A stretch of DNA of 20,983 bases from the NCBI GenBank assembly GCA_003427395.1, contig BFEA01000206.1:452126-473108 (forward strand). The letters are read 5' to 3'. The notes under the pieces were generated by a model. That model was not told the origin of the DNA, made no database searches, and saw only the letters and a list, made by a program, of their open reading frames with translations. Below are positions 9,188 through 17,589 of the stretch, piece after piece (the stretch's first letter is position 1; every line of letters begins with the position of its first letter). The position numbers and the translations under genes are program-made. The stretch is from Chara braunii. Lineage: Eukaryota > Streptophyta > Charophyceae > Charales > Characeae.

Positions 9188-10093
9188 TGCGAGGATATGG
9201 GTCCTCGGCAGGCCTAAGGGGCCCCCTGCAGCATATTTGCCCGCCCTAAGTGAAGACGGGCCTAACAAATCACGAGAGGCCCTTGGTTGTCAATTTCGCA
9301 TTTGGGGTCCAGGCAGTTTCGTCGCGCCAGTTGGTTGAAGGGAAACACAGGCCGAGCAGCGTGGAAATTCCCCTACAGGCCCTGGGCGAGATTCGCAGCC
9401 TCATACACAGACAGTTGGGAGGCCCAACCGAACGAGGCTCAGTAGCTGCACCAGAGGCGCAGCATCCTGGGGCCTGCTGGAAGCTTCTGGGCCCAGGCCA
9501 GTCCAGCAGGCTGCTGAACGAGGCAGGCTCTTTCCATATAGGAAAGAGCTTGCTGCCTGGCCAGTCATTCGGGCACTCGCATGCTGGCGGCAGCGCTGCT
9601 GGAGCTGAAGCTCGTGAGCTGCTGCTAGCGCTGAGCGGCGAGGTGCAGGCACGTGCGGTCGTGCAGGGCGCAGGGCGCTGCTGAGGGCAGCGCCATAGCC
9701 CAGCCTCCATAGCTGGCAGAGCTTGGATGGACAGTGAGGCGCAGGGGTGGTCTTCAGGTGTACAACAAAGGGAAACGTGGGAGAGAGTCAAGGGCGAGAG
9801 AGAGGGATGATGATGATAATAACGTCAACAGTTGCATTGTCAATTAGTAGGCTAGTAGTAGCTGTGTAGGGAGTAGGCTGAGCGCCGAGCGCCAAGTAGG
9901 GAGCCAGAGATTGGATACATATGTTGGTGGTGGCGAGAGCAAGCTCTCATTGACATTGACTTTCAGTGCTACGATTCTCCATTGGTGTTATATTGGTGCA
10001 ATGCTGGTTCCTGAACAGTGTGTTACGATTTGGCTTTCAATGTGATTGTGCAATCTGAATATTATCATCTCGCTTCTGTTCATTTTCCTTGCA
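9188..10093 (+). repeat. Left (5') LTR, 906 bp
   Basis: It starts TGCGAGGATATGGG and ends CCTTGCA, with a near-perfect TGC...GCA terminal inverted repeat. It aligns along its length with 16699-17585, by eye in the mid-90s percent. Differences include a microsatellite change in the GATGAT run near 9800, about 35 extra bp near 9690-9725 absent from the right copy, and a missing segment of about 25 bp present at about 16884-16910. A 9-bp-stem hairpin GCTCTTTCC/GGAAAGAGC with ATATA in the loop (9527-9549) is conserved in both LTRs and may mark the promoter. GAGAGC-AA-GCTCTC near 9943 is a second conserved hairpin. LTRs carry promoter, transcript start and polyadenylation signals. Confidence 0.92.
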
Positions 10094-10096
10094 ATT

Positions 10097-10108
10097 TGGT
10101 ATCAGAGC
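10097..10108 (+). promoter_or_regulatory. Primer-binding site, initiator-Met tRNA type
   Basis: TGGTATCAGAGC three bases after the left LTR is the standard plant retrotransposon sequence complementary to the 3' end of initiator methionine tRNA, where minus-strand DNA synthesis begins. It fixes the element's orientation as plus. Confidence 0.93.
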
Positions 10109-11344
10109 TGGTTCAAACTTCTCTCATTGGTTCTTCGCATTAGCTGTTCGGTGCTTTGCATGGTGTGGGGCAGTGATAAGGCTTGGGCGATTGGACATTA
10201 GGCGGCCCAGGGTTGTGTGGGCGCGCCAGGAAGCTATGTTGTGACATTAGGGTTGTACGCTGGATGATGAGAGCTCACTGATGTGGCATTTGAGCCGAGG
10301 TGGAACTGCATTCTGCTGTTGGTTGTGCCGAGGCAAAGACCGGTCATCATAAATGCACATCGGGTTGCCGGTGAGAAATCTATGGTTGGGGGCAGCATTA
10401 TGAGGTACATTGCTTCCTTCCTTTTCTACCCTCTTCATTGCTTCTTACCGTGAGGAAGTGAGTCTTGTCTATGTGAGGTATCATGAGCGCTCAACCTTGA
10501 GAGTCGACATTCTTCCTGGGCAGCAAGCTGGTGGGAGACGGGCAATGCCTCTGAAGGGCCCTGGACAAAGCACTCGGGTCACGGTCACCATGCCAACCCG
10601 CTGGGAGTAGTACACGCATGCTTTGCCGCAAATCCTTGGTTCTGCTGCTGCGCAATAGAGGTCATGCAGGGCATGCCAGCCCTTTGAACAAACGCTTACC
10701 AGACCGTCTCTAAATATTTTTGGCAGGGACTCGGTGTTGATTCTGGCTGTGATCGTCGTCCTGTCTGCGACGTTAAATAATTCCTGAGAAGTTACGGGGG
10801 ATCTCCTTAAATGCCTCCTGATCAGCCAGATCAAACCGGGTGTAAGGCTCGTTGCATCCGAGGATAAATAATGTGCAGGGGCTCGCAAGTTCGGCGTTGA
10901 CTCGGGGCACAGGGTTGGGGCAGATTGCACACCTTTAGACACGCTGCTCAACCAGATGCCTAGGAACGTCGACAAAAAGTGACTACTCAAGAGGGATACA
11001 GGGAAAGGGTTGGATTCCAGCAGCTGTTCGCCATGGCATTGATTACATAAACAGCCATTCAGCATACATCTCTGCAGGGAGCATTATTTTTATTTTTGGA
11101 TTATTTAGTTGTTACAGACTTGATTGACAACTAACAGAGCTGCAGATAGACTAGTATATTCTTTGCTGCATTGCAATCTTTATTAGAGTAATCTAAAAAT
11201 AGATTTAATATCCCCTGTAGGATCTAACACTGGGTGACACCTAACTACCTAACTGTTCGTGTCCAGACCGACCGAAGTTAGTAAGTGTATCATAATCGGT
11301 TGTATGTCATGCTGAGGTAGGATTCAGTGTGGATTGTAGTTTAG
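10109..11344 (+). other. Leader between primer-binding site and gag, with an unexplained 194-codon minus frame
   Basis: The stretch is about 1.2 kb, longer than an average leader. It has no recognisable gag or pol homology on the plus strand. On the minus strand 10481-11065 is open for 194 codons with no domain I recognise. ATGGTTGGGGGCAGCATT (10382-10399) also occurs at 12612-12629 in the inverted pol end. From about 11066 to 11340 the sequence turns AT-rich. The region could be a genuine leader, a captured host fragment, or an insertion; I cannot decide. Confidence 0.5.
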
Positions 11345-12500
11345 ATCACACACACTGATGCAAGCACTACTGAGGAGGAGTTGTTAGTGAATGACCATAG
11401 GACCACTCGTAGAACTGCTCTCAGTCGACCTTTGACTTTCCTAGAGTTAGGTCCAAGAGACGAGAGGAGACTGCGGAGAGAGGCTAGAGAGAGAACAACG
11501 GCAAGAAGAGCGAGGGTGGCTGAGGACAGTGCCAGGTCTAGGATTACAGCTAGCACCGGTACAACCATGGCTACTTCCTCTATCGTGTCGCAAGCCTCTT
11601 CACAGGCCACTTGGAGTCGGTCAGAGTGGCTCTCGGGTTTTCATTAGCCAGAGTGCTCGCTTGCAAGTCAGCCCCCAGGCTCAACTCATGCCGGAGGATT
11701 ATGAGATCCTCCAAGCAGAAGAACTTCAGGATGAGTTGCAGTGGCAGTTGGATGAAGCAGCAGAGAGGAGAAGAAGCGTTATAATGAGGAAAGCTAGACT
11801 AGGTAGTAGATTGCAGGAGCTAGGCAAGTTAGAAGCACTAGACGAGTCCACATTAGATCCCGCTATGCAAGCGCTGCGGCATTCGCTCCTGTGTGTGGCG
11901 AAGACGCAAGTTGTTCAGCAGGAAGTGTTGGCTGAACTAGTGGCAGGCCAAAAACGAATTCTGGCTGCACTACAGGCTCCTCATCCAATGATGAGGCAGC
12001 CTCAGTTTGCTGTAGCTCCCCCTTCGGGTGCGGGTCCATCTGGGACGCCGCCGCCGGTAGGGCCTTCATTCTCACCTATGTTTGGCATGCCCCCTCCAGG
12101 TGGTTATGTGGCCACTAGTGGTTCGGTCCTTAAAGTCTCAGTCGTACCATCGACGACAGTGGTTACTACATTCCCACTGTCAAGCCAGGCCCAAGTTAGT
12201 GTGCAGCAACCTTGTTTCGGTGGCTATGCAGCCACTGCAGCAATCCCGTAGGCCAATGCAGCCTATGCAGTGGATGCCCAAAATACCCTTGCTGAGTCCT
12301 AAGCCCTTCTCCGGCGACACGAAGAAGGATGAGGAGTTGGACACCTGGGTAAAGACGGTGCCTACCTATGTGAGGCACAAGCTTACCAGGCCGGAGCAAG
12401 AAGTTGGAGTGGCTGCCTCCTTTCTAGAGGGGTCAGCAGCCCGCTGGTTGACTGCCTCCTTTCTAGAGGGGTCAGCAGCCCGCTTGCTGGATGATGTCTG
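11345..12500 (+). pseudogene. gag: gag, N-terminal half (plus strand), frameshifted and cut by the inversion
   Basis: Gag forms the particle shell that packages element RNA. The open frame is entered after a stop at 11342 and no good ATG is visible near it. Three registers are used: about 11345-11647 (Arg-rich), about 11610-12251 (acidic-basic heptad-like stretch beginning MPEDYEILQAEELQDEL, likely coiled coil, then a Pro/Gly-rich linker), and about 12244-12500. The last part has the Ty3 gag hallmark: a Lys-Pro-Phe-Ser-Gly-Asp start, a TWVKTVPTYV segment, and FLEGSAARW. At least two frameshifts therefore separate the parts. A 39-bp in-frame tandem duplication repeats ASFLEGSAAR. At 12500 gag homology stops and a stop codon follows at once, because the next bases belong to the inverted segment. 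Confidence 0.8.
12415..12492. repeat. 39-bp tandem duplication inside gag
   Basis: GCCTCCTTTCTAGAGGGGTC and the following 11 bases (12415-12445) are repeated identically at 12454-12484, period 39. This doubles the conserved FLEGSAAR motif in frame, 16 bp from the inversion breakpoint. Confidence 0.93.
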
Positions 12501-12640
12501 AATCTGACCCGGTACTGCATTTTTGGCTTAGGAGGGCGGCCTCTGGCCGGTGGTCGAGGAACTGGCATCAAACAATGCTCCACGATCTGGTCTATGTCCA
12601 CTTCGCCATCCATGGTTGGGGGCAGCATTGATCTCCTGGA
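12501..12640 (-). pseudogene. pol: Chromodomain-like C-terminal tail of pol, truncated by the inversion
   Basis: The minus-strand frame reads GEVDIDQIVEHCLMPVP, a Pro/Arg-rich loop, then MQYRVRFR before the junction. The pattern of an acidic strand with V-x-I-x-x-I, then (Q/E)Y-x-V-x-(F/W), is that of a chromodomain or chromoshadow-like module found after integrase in chromoviruses, where it can bind histone marks and steer integration. Here the aromatic cage is incomplete, and the end lies past the other breakpoint at 16651, where an acidic ENFSEDY segment continues it. It follows PVFHASKLAP (about 12664-12693), a common phrase before this tail, with a frame change in between. Confidence 0.6.
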
Positions 12641-12663
12641 GGGAAACTGATCTGTGGCAGCGA

Positions 12664-13026
12664 AGGTGCCAGCTTGGATGCATGGAAAACAGGGTAAGTA
12701 CGCAAGTGTGGAGGAATGCGAATGACCTATGAAGGCCCATCCGGTTGATCCCCTACAATGTCTAAGATCTCCCAGGGCAACAAGTATTGTGGCATAAGTT
12801 TTCGTGAAATCCCCATCTCCTGACCTAGTTCAGATGACTTTACCCAGACTCTATCACCTACCTAAAAGTTAGAGGGCCGTCTATGTTTATTCTCAGATGC
12901 GATCATAGCATCCTGAGACTTCCTAATATGTTCAACGGCCTGCCGCAGCATCTGTTCATACTTGACAGCAAACTCTATGCTGCCAGGTGCTGCAGTGGGT
13001 TGCCTTTCTGGTAGCAGAAAGTCCTT
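12664..13026 (-). pseudogene. pol: Integrase C-terminal region with GPY/F-like segment
   Basis: The minus strand encodes, in order, FLLPERQPT, AVKYEQMLRQAVEHIRKSQD, a VGDRVWVKSSEL strand typical of the SH3-like integrase C terminus, LLPWEILDIVG (which corresponds to the GPY/F module), and PVFHASKLAP. An in-frame stop precedes VGDRVW and another follows the LLPWEIL block, so several changes break the frame. The region links the integrase core to the chromodomain-like tail and supports placement among chromoviruses. Confidence 0.7.
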
Positions 13027-13133
13027 AATTGTGGATTGCATGATTTAATTATTTTGAGTTGCATAATTACAATATGATGTCATAATTTAAAGTTATAAGA
13101 ATAAAAATTATAAGAATACAATTAAAATAAGTG
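13027..13133. mobile_element. About 107-bp AT-rich insertion within the integrase region
   Basis: Composition changes abruptly to about 80% AT. Flanking minus-strand coding (GWKPKSA on one side, FLLPERQPT on the other) would normally be almost adjacent. The ends CTTAATTGT and ACAATTAAAATAAG are roughly inverted, and TTATAAGAATA occurs twice inside. It could be a tiny MITE or a filler insertion, and the exact ends are uncertain by a few bases. Confidence 0.5.
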
Positions 13134-13688
13134 CACTTTTGGGCTTCCAACCAAGATGCAGCTGGTTGGGAGTCATACCAGTAGTACTGTGCACAACATT
13201 ATTGTACAGGCTGGCAACGAGAGGTAACTTCTCGTCCCAGTCATCCTAACTTGGCTTAATATAATGCCGGAGCAGGTGCTGTACTACCCGGTTCTTCTGT
13301 TCTGCTGTCGTTTGCCACAGTTCGCTGGTAAACCTTACATCCTTGTCACTTACTATCGACGTAGGTAGTCCAAAATCCCTAACCCAGTTATCCAGAAACA
13401 GTTTGATGACATAGTCGTTTTTAGCAGTTTCTGGCATAGCGATTAGTCTTGCATACTTAGAAAAGCGGTCCACTATCACGAAGATGTGTCTTTTTCCAGA
13501 CCTGCTGGTCACAAGGGTATCCATGAAATCCATGGACACACTCTGACCAGGAGCTTCAGGAATCGGCAAGGGCTTGATGAGCCCAAGTGGAGCCTGCGTC
13601 CCGGGTTTGTCCCTTTGGCAAATCTGGCAGGTTTCAACATACCTTTTTGCATCTTGCATCATAGTGGGCCACCAGAACTTCCGCACTA
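13134..13688 (-). pseudogene. pol: Integrase: zinc-finger Cys pair, catalytic core and following region
   Basis: Integrase inserts the DNA copy into the genome. The minus frame begins with RKFWWPTMMQDAKRYVETCQ and the CQIC pair completing the H2C2 zinc finger. PLGLIKPLPIPEAPG and SMDFMD follow, with the first catalytic Asp, then IFVIVDRFSKYARLI and GLPTSIVSDKDVRFTSELW with the second. The third acidic residue sits in TTAEQKNRVVQHLLRHYI only about 14 residues later instead of about 35. A block of some 20 residues before the AEQ is thus deleted in phase, and the enzyme could not work. An in-frame stop (13246-13248) follows, and coding-like sequence (DDWDEKLPLVASLYNNVVHS, TPNQLHLGW) goes on to 13134. 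Confidence 0.85.
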
Positions 13689-13955
13689 AATTAGCTGAAG
13701 TCTTTTATAACCAAAATGACCAGTTGCATCATGACATTCCCCTAAAAATAAACTACGCAAAGACTCACTACTGGGAACACACAATCTTTTATTCCCTGCC
13801 TTCTCAAGAAACAACAAGCCGTCTACCATCGTAAATTCATCCAAAGTCTTTTTGTCCTTCGCTTGGAATCTATGGATGATCTCAGACATAACTGGATCTT
13901 GCTGATAGACTTCCACCAATGATCGAGTTAAGTCGTTGATATATATTAAATTCAA
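13686..13955 (-). pseudogene. pol: RNase H-integrase linker and HHCC histidines
   Basis: This frame covers the region between RNase H and integrase: DLTRSLVEVYQQDPVMSEII, then VDGLLFLEKAGNKRLCVP, then ECHDATGHFGYKR with the two zinc-binding histidines (H-x4-H) of the integrase N-terminal finger. A stop and frame change at 13686-13688 separate it from the cysteine pair in the next frame. Confidence 0.8.
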
Positions 13956-14250
13956 TCACTAGTGCGCCCAGATAATCTGCCCGATGAGATAGTGCATCAA
14001 CTACTTTGTTGTACTCACCCTTGATTGGATCAAATTGATAGTCGTACATGTCTATCACTTGTATCCTTCGTTTGAGTGCGTCGAAGAGTACCGGCTGTGT
14101 CTTAATCCAGCTCAAGGTCTCATGGTCCGATCTCACATAGAAGAATCTGCCAAGGAGATAGTGTCTCCAATGTACCAGCGCTTTATACAGGGCATAGAGC
14201 TCACGCTCATAAGTGGACTTGGCTAGTTTCTGAGATGGCATCTTGGATGA
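13882..14250 (-). pseudogene. pol: RNase H domain, N-terminal part deleted
   Basis: RNase H removes the RNA strand during reverse transcription. Visible parts are SQKLAKSTYERELYALYKAL, HWRHYLLGRFFYVRSDHETL with a conserved Asp, WIKTQPVLFDALKRRIQ, and FDPIKGEYNKVVDALSHRAD near the C-terminal catalytic Asp. The preceding section with the first catalytic Asp (the usual T-D-A-S strand) is absent. Minus-strand sequence jumps directly from the RT connection (MTGYY, 14250-14258) to SKMPSQKL at about 14248. About 100 residues are therefore missing and the domain cannot be catalytic. Confidence 0.85.
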
Positions 14251-14991
14251 TAGTAGCCCGTCATCCTAAAAAACGATCTGACCTCAGTAACAGTCTGAGG
14301 TCTGGGCCAGTCACGTATGCTGGCCACCTTAGCACCATCCGGCCTCAATCCATCTGCTGAGATTTCATGACCCAAATACAAGATCTTGGTGCGACCAAAC
14401 TCGCATTTCTCCAAGTTAACCTTGTACTGGTGCTGTCTTAGGAGACCTAACGCTATTTTCAAGTGCTCAGCGTGCTCCTCTATAGTCCTACTAAAGATAA
14501 GAATATCGTCGAGGTACGACGATAAACTTGGCGTCTAAGTAATCATGAAATATCCTGATCATCGCATGTTGGAATGTACCAGGTGCATTGCATAGGCCAA
14601 AGGGCATCACCACAAACTCGTACAGACCGTACTTGGTCTGAAATGCGGTTTTGTGCTGATCCTCAAGTCTAATGGCAATTTGATGGTATCCGGACTTCAG
14701 ATCTATCTTAGTGAAGTACCGATATCCCTACACTCTATCCAAGAGGTCGTCGATGCGGGGTAGGGGCTCCGCGTTCTTTACGGTGATGGCATTGAGGCCC
14801 CTATAGTCAATGCACATCCTCAAGGTACCTCCCTTCTTTGGGATAAATAAGACTGGCGCATTGTAAGGGGAGGTACTAGGCCGAATCCATCCCTTTTTCA
14901 GTGAGCTCCTTGAGCTGGCGGCGGAGCTCATCCAACTCTGCAGGAGACATCCTATAGATTCGTCCTCTAGGTACCTTACTACCTGGGACAA
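14250..14991 (-). pseudogene. pol: Reverse transcriptase, with a stop and a frameshift
   Basis: RT copies element RNA into DNA. The minus strand shows the finger and palm motifs in order: [20 protein letters not shown] and [19 protein letters not shown] (14728-14991); after an in-frame TAG (14728-14730), [20 protein letters not shown] and [20 protein letters not shown]; the catalytic YLDD (14505-14516), reached only after a frameshift just upstream; and KVNLEKCEFGRTKILYLGHE with RPQTVTEVRSFF in the thumb and connection region (14223-14462). Before 14991 a decayed copy of the lead-in is out of frame. The motif set is clearly Ty3/gypsy. It ends at MTGYY in the deletion that also removed the start of RNase H. 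Confidence 0.92.
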
Positions 14992-15037
14992 CCATTATTG
15001 CATGGACCACCTCCCTCTCTACCACGCTTGTGGGCTC

Positions 15038-15600
15038 CTAAAAAAGGTCGGAATATTGTGCGACGACTGATTCTATCTTTGGGGGTGTTTTAACGGCCTC
15101 CCCTTTCTCAAAGACAAAGACTAGATACATGCCCTCCTCGCGATTCTGCTTGTAGTAGTTGTAGAAAGAGGAAGCACACATGCAACCGTAGTTCTCCGCT
15201 AGACAGCTAGCCTTATACTTCTGCAGTCTAACGGTCCTACCATTTGGCAACTTGTGTATCAACACCTTCCTATCCCAATCAAAGTGAGGTTGCGCGACCT
15301 CGAGGTAGTACATGCCTAGTAGCATATCGAAGGGCAGTTCGTCGCTGGCGAGGAATGAGATTTTATGTCTCACTTCCCCTCCTCCATAAGAGAAGGATCA
15401 GACTACGTCCTTAATATAGTCTTTAACGATAATTTGGTGCTTGTTGGTTAGCGTAGAAACCACAGTCCTGCTAAGCCGCTGCACTCGGTCCCCTAAGCAC
15501 AATCTATCCACACAAGCACGACGGCGAAGTTTCGTGTAGAGCCTATGTCTGCGAAGGTGCCAACTTTGCGGCACCACCTACATCAACCTCTACCATGAAA
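15038..15600 (-). pseudogene. pol: Aspartic protease region, decayed
   Basis: The protease cuts Gag-Pol into working proteins. On the minus strand a VEVDVGGAAKL strand near 15570 is followed, after a frameshift, by ADIGSTRNF with the catalytic D at 15547-15549 (family consensus D-[ST]-G-[AS]; here D-I-G-S-T). Further on, in another register with stops between, FDMLLGMYYLEVAQPHFDWD (15038-15373) is the conserved C-terminal flap-to-helix segment. The tail KIESVVAQYSDLF leads toward RT. The Ile in place of Ser/Thr beside the catalytic Asp, plus stops, indicates loss of function. Confidence 0.75.
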
Positions 15601-15655
15601 TGTTCACCTTTTGGACCTCTACTGATCATCGCTCAAGAGTCTGTGGGGTCCTTCC

Positions 15656-16065
15656 CTACCACTCCGTCTCTAACTCTTCTAGGGCCTCAGACACATCTCT
15701 CGAACAGAGCGTTGGTGGGTCTAAACGTGTCTGCGGGGCGATACGTGGGTCACTAGCCTTGGCCAATGCCTGAAGTGAGGAAGGCAACGTTACCACTTCA
15801 GCGCGAGTAAGAGCGGCTAAAACTCCTACTGGCCCGAGGTGTTTCCCTGCGAAGTGCTCGCAGAAGCACCACCAGGGTTCGAAGATAGTCCCACCACCGT
15901 TGGAGAGGCTACCCTCGTTAGGACTTTCTTGCGTCGGCACGTTCGGGATGTGTGGCCATAGTCGCCACAGTTCATGCACGTGCCCCTAGCGACTCGGTCC
16001 CTCCACACCTTATACTCTAAACCAAGTTTCACCCAAGCGGGCGTGCCTTGGTTGCCCTGACCCAT
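15656..16065 (-). pseudogene. gag: gag nucleocapsid zinc knuckle and gag-pol spacer
   Basis: The frame at 15826-16065 contains CMNCGDYGHTSRTC (15937-15978), a perfect C-x2-C-x4-H-x4-C zinc knuckle, which binds element RNA during packaging. A GQGNQGTPAWVKLGLEYKVW lead-in and a Ser/Gly-rich tail surround it. Homology appears to continue in a second register (15656-15900, Ala/Leu-rich spacer with EALEELE) toward the protease. It is out of frame with the preceding gag segment ending at 16074, so at least one frameshift lies near 16065-16080. Confidence 0.85.
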
Positions 16066-16073
16066 AGACCAGT

Positions 16074-16650
16074 CTACCTTCTTCTTCCCGGTTCCCCTAA
16101 CCTTTCTTTGATGGGTGCCATGAATCCCCCATCCGAAGTCTCGCTGGCCCCATCATGCTCTGTCGCATCCCCTAGATCTGGGAACTCGTCAATCTCCATC
16201 GTTTGACCATCGTGGTCAACGAACATTAACTGACCCTTCTCCTTCCAGTCTTGGGGAAGTCTCTTCTTCCTACCATCTCCCCGACTCTTATGCGCAAATG
16301 CCAATTTTGCCGCTATGTCTAAGGCCTTCTTGCTAAATGAAGCGAACTTGTGCTGTTCGACATAGGCCTCGTCTACCAGCTTTGTCCTAACCGCTGAAGG
16401 CAGACATCTAAGGTAATCCGTAAGGAGTACCTGCTGGTCATAGCGCACACCAGGTACTACGAGCAGACGTTCTACGGTATTTGTAAGCTCTCTAACATTC
16501 TTGTACCTTCTGGCACAAAGACTGTTGATTGTGTCTGTGGCCTTTTGGGCACCTTGAGGGTCATGCCCCTTATTGTACACGGACCGTACGAACTCTTCCA
16601 ATGTCTGGGCCTGGGCCCAGGCATCGAAATTCTGATCGTAGCCCTGCCTG
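16074..16650 (-). pseudogene. gag: gag, C-terminal capsid half (minus strand, inverted segment)
   Basis: The segment starts at the breakpoint with RQGYDQNFDAWAQAQTLEEF and continues FVRSVYNKGHDPQGAQKATD, VRELTNTVERLLVVPGVRYD, QQVLLTDYLRCLPSAVRTKL, and SKKALDIAAKLAFAHKSRGD. This is the capsid C-terminal lobe of Ty3/gypsy Gag. It matches what should follow the plus-strand half at 11345-12500, not a second full Gag: its own N-terminal lobe is absent. This complementarity is the main evidence for inversion rather than two nested elements. It ends at 16074 after a basic GRRR stretch and an acidic DEFPDLGDATEHD linker. Confidence 0.88.
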
Positions 16651-16698
16651 CAGAATAGAAAACTTCTCAGAGGACTATCGAAGTACAGGAGGAGGGAA
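16651..16698 (+). other. Displaced end of the pol reading frame and polypurine tract
   Basis: Past the right breakpoint the plus strand reads IENFSEDYRSTGGG, in phase with the truncated chromodomain-like tail that ends at 12501 on the other strand. AGGAGGAGGGAA (16687-16698) abuts the right LTR and is the polypurine tract that primes plus-strand DNA synthesis. The frame stays open into the LTR to about 16849, so pol probably ended inside the LTR. Confidence 0.75.
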
Positions 16699-17585
16699 TG
16701 CGACGATATGGGTCCTCGGCAGGCCTAAGGGGCCCCCTGCAGCATATGTGCCCGCCCTAAGTGAAGGCGGGCCTAACAAATCACGAGAGGCCCTTGGGTG
16801 TCAATTTCGCATTTGGGGTCCAGGCAGTTTCGTCGTGCCACTTGGTTGAAGGGAAACACAGGCCGAGCAGTGTGGAAATTCCCAGGCCTTCTAGGCCTTT
16901 CCAAAAGTACAGGCCCTGGGCGAGATTCGCAGCCTCATACACAGACAGTTAGGAGGCCCAACCGAATGAGGCCCAGTAGCTGCACCAGAGGCGCAGAATC
17001 CTGGGGCCTACCGGAAGCTTCTGGGCCCAGGCCAGTCCAGCAGGCTGCCGAACGAGGCAGGCTCTTTCCATATAGGAAAGAGCTTTCTGCCTGGCCAGTC
17101 ATTCGGGCACTCGCATGCTGGCGGCAGAGCTGCTGGAGCTGAAGCTCGTGGGCTGCTGCTAGCGCTGAGCAGCGAGGTGCAGGCACGTGCCGTCGTGCAG
17201 GGAGCAGGGCGCTGCTGAGGGTACATTGAGGCGCAGGGGTGGTCTTCGGATGTACAACAAAGGGAGACGTGGGAGAGAGTCAAGGGCGAGAGAGGATGAT
17301 GATGATGATGATGACGTCAACAGTTGCATTGTCAATTAGTAGGCTAGTAGTAGCTGTGTATGGAGTAGGCTGAGCGCCGAGCGCCAAGTAGGGAGACAGA
17401 GACTGGATACATATGTTGGTGGTGGTGAGAGCAAGCTCTCATTGACATTGACTTACAGTGCTACGATTCTCCATTGGTGTTATAGTGGTGCAATGCTGCT
17501 TCCTGAGCAGTGTGTTACGATTTGGCTTTCAATGTGATTGTGCAATCTGAATATTATCATCTCGCTTCTGTTCATTTTCCTTGCA
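16699..17585 (+). repeat. Right (3') LTR, 887 bp
   Basis: It begins TGCGACGATATGGG directly after the polypurine tract and ends CCTTGCA, with the same order of motifs as the left LTR, including the GCTCTTTCC/GGAAAGAGC hairpin (17061-17083). It has about 25 bp (around 16884-16910) not in the left copy, lacks about 35 bp of it near 17220, and has a longer GATGAT run near 17296. The two copies have clearly diverged, so the insertion is not recent. Confidence 0.92.
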
Positions 17586-17589
17586 CTTT
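17586..17589. repeat. Right 4-bp target-site duplication of the LTR retrotransposon (CTTT)
   Basis: Matches 9184-9187. Confidence 0.75.

Larger units (their letters stand above)
12501..16650 (-). mobile_element. Inverted internal segment of the LTR retrotransposon (4150 bp)
   Basis: Everything between these points is in the opposite orientation to the LTRs, primer site and polypurine tract. The left breakpoint falls in gag just after LLDDV. The right one falls where minus-strand gag resumes with RQGYDQNFDAWAQ, the part that normally follows within about 10 residues. The left junction also cuts the chromodomain-like tail, whose natural continuation lies beyond the right junction (16651 onward). 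Both junctions agree in codon phase and no base seems lost. CTG/CAG occurs at both breakpoints, giving 3 bp of microhomology. Confidence 0.85.
9188..17585 (+). mobile_element. Ty3/gypsy (chromovirus-like) LTR retrotransposon with internal inversion
   Basis: A complete but dead element of 8398 bp. In plus orientation it shows LTR, primer-binding site, gag 5' half, then a 4.15-kb segment in reverse orientation holding the rest of gag-pol, then polypurine tract and LTR. The pol order on the minus strand is protease, reverse transcriptase, RNase H, integrase. This is Ty3/gypsy rather than copia, and a GPY/F-like segment and chromodomain-like tail point to the chromovirus branch. LTRs start TGC and end GCA. 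The coding part has stops, frameshifts, deletions and an AT-rich insertion, so it cannot supply its own proteins. It lies inside a LINE fragment in the opposite orientation to the LINE. Confidence 0.88.

Noticed and set aside
9270-9791. 173-codon minus-strand frame inside the left LTR
   Set aside because: The LTR is GC-rich and non-coding, and the right LTR breaks the same frame.
12501-16650. A second complete gypsy element nested in minus orientation inside the first
   Set aside because: It lacks its own LTRs, primer site and Gag N-terminal lobe, and its ends match the broken gag and pol of the outer element in phase.
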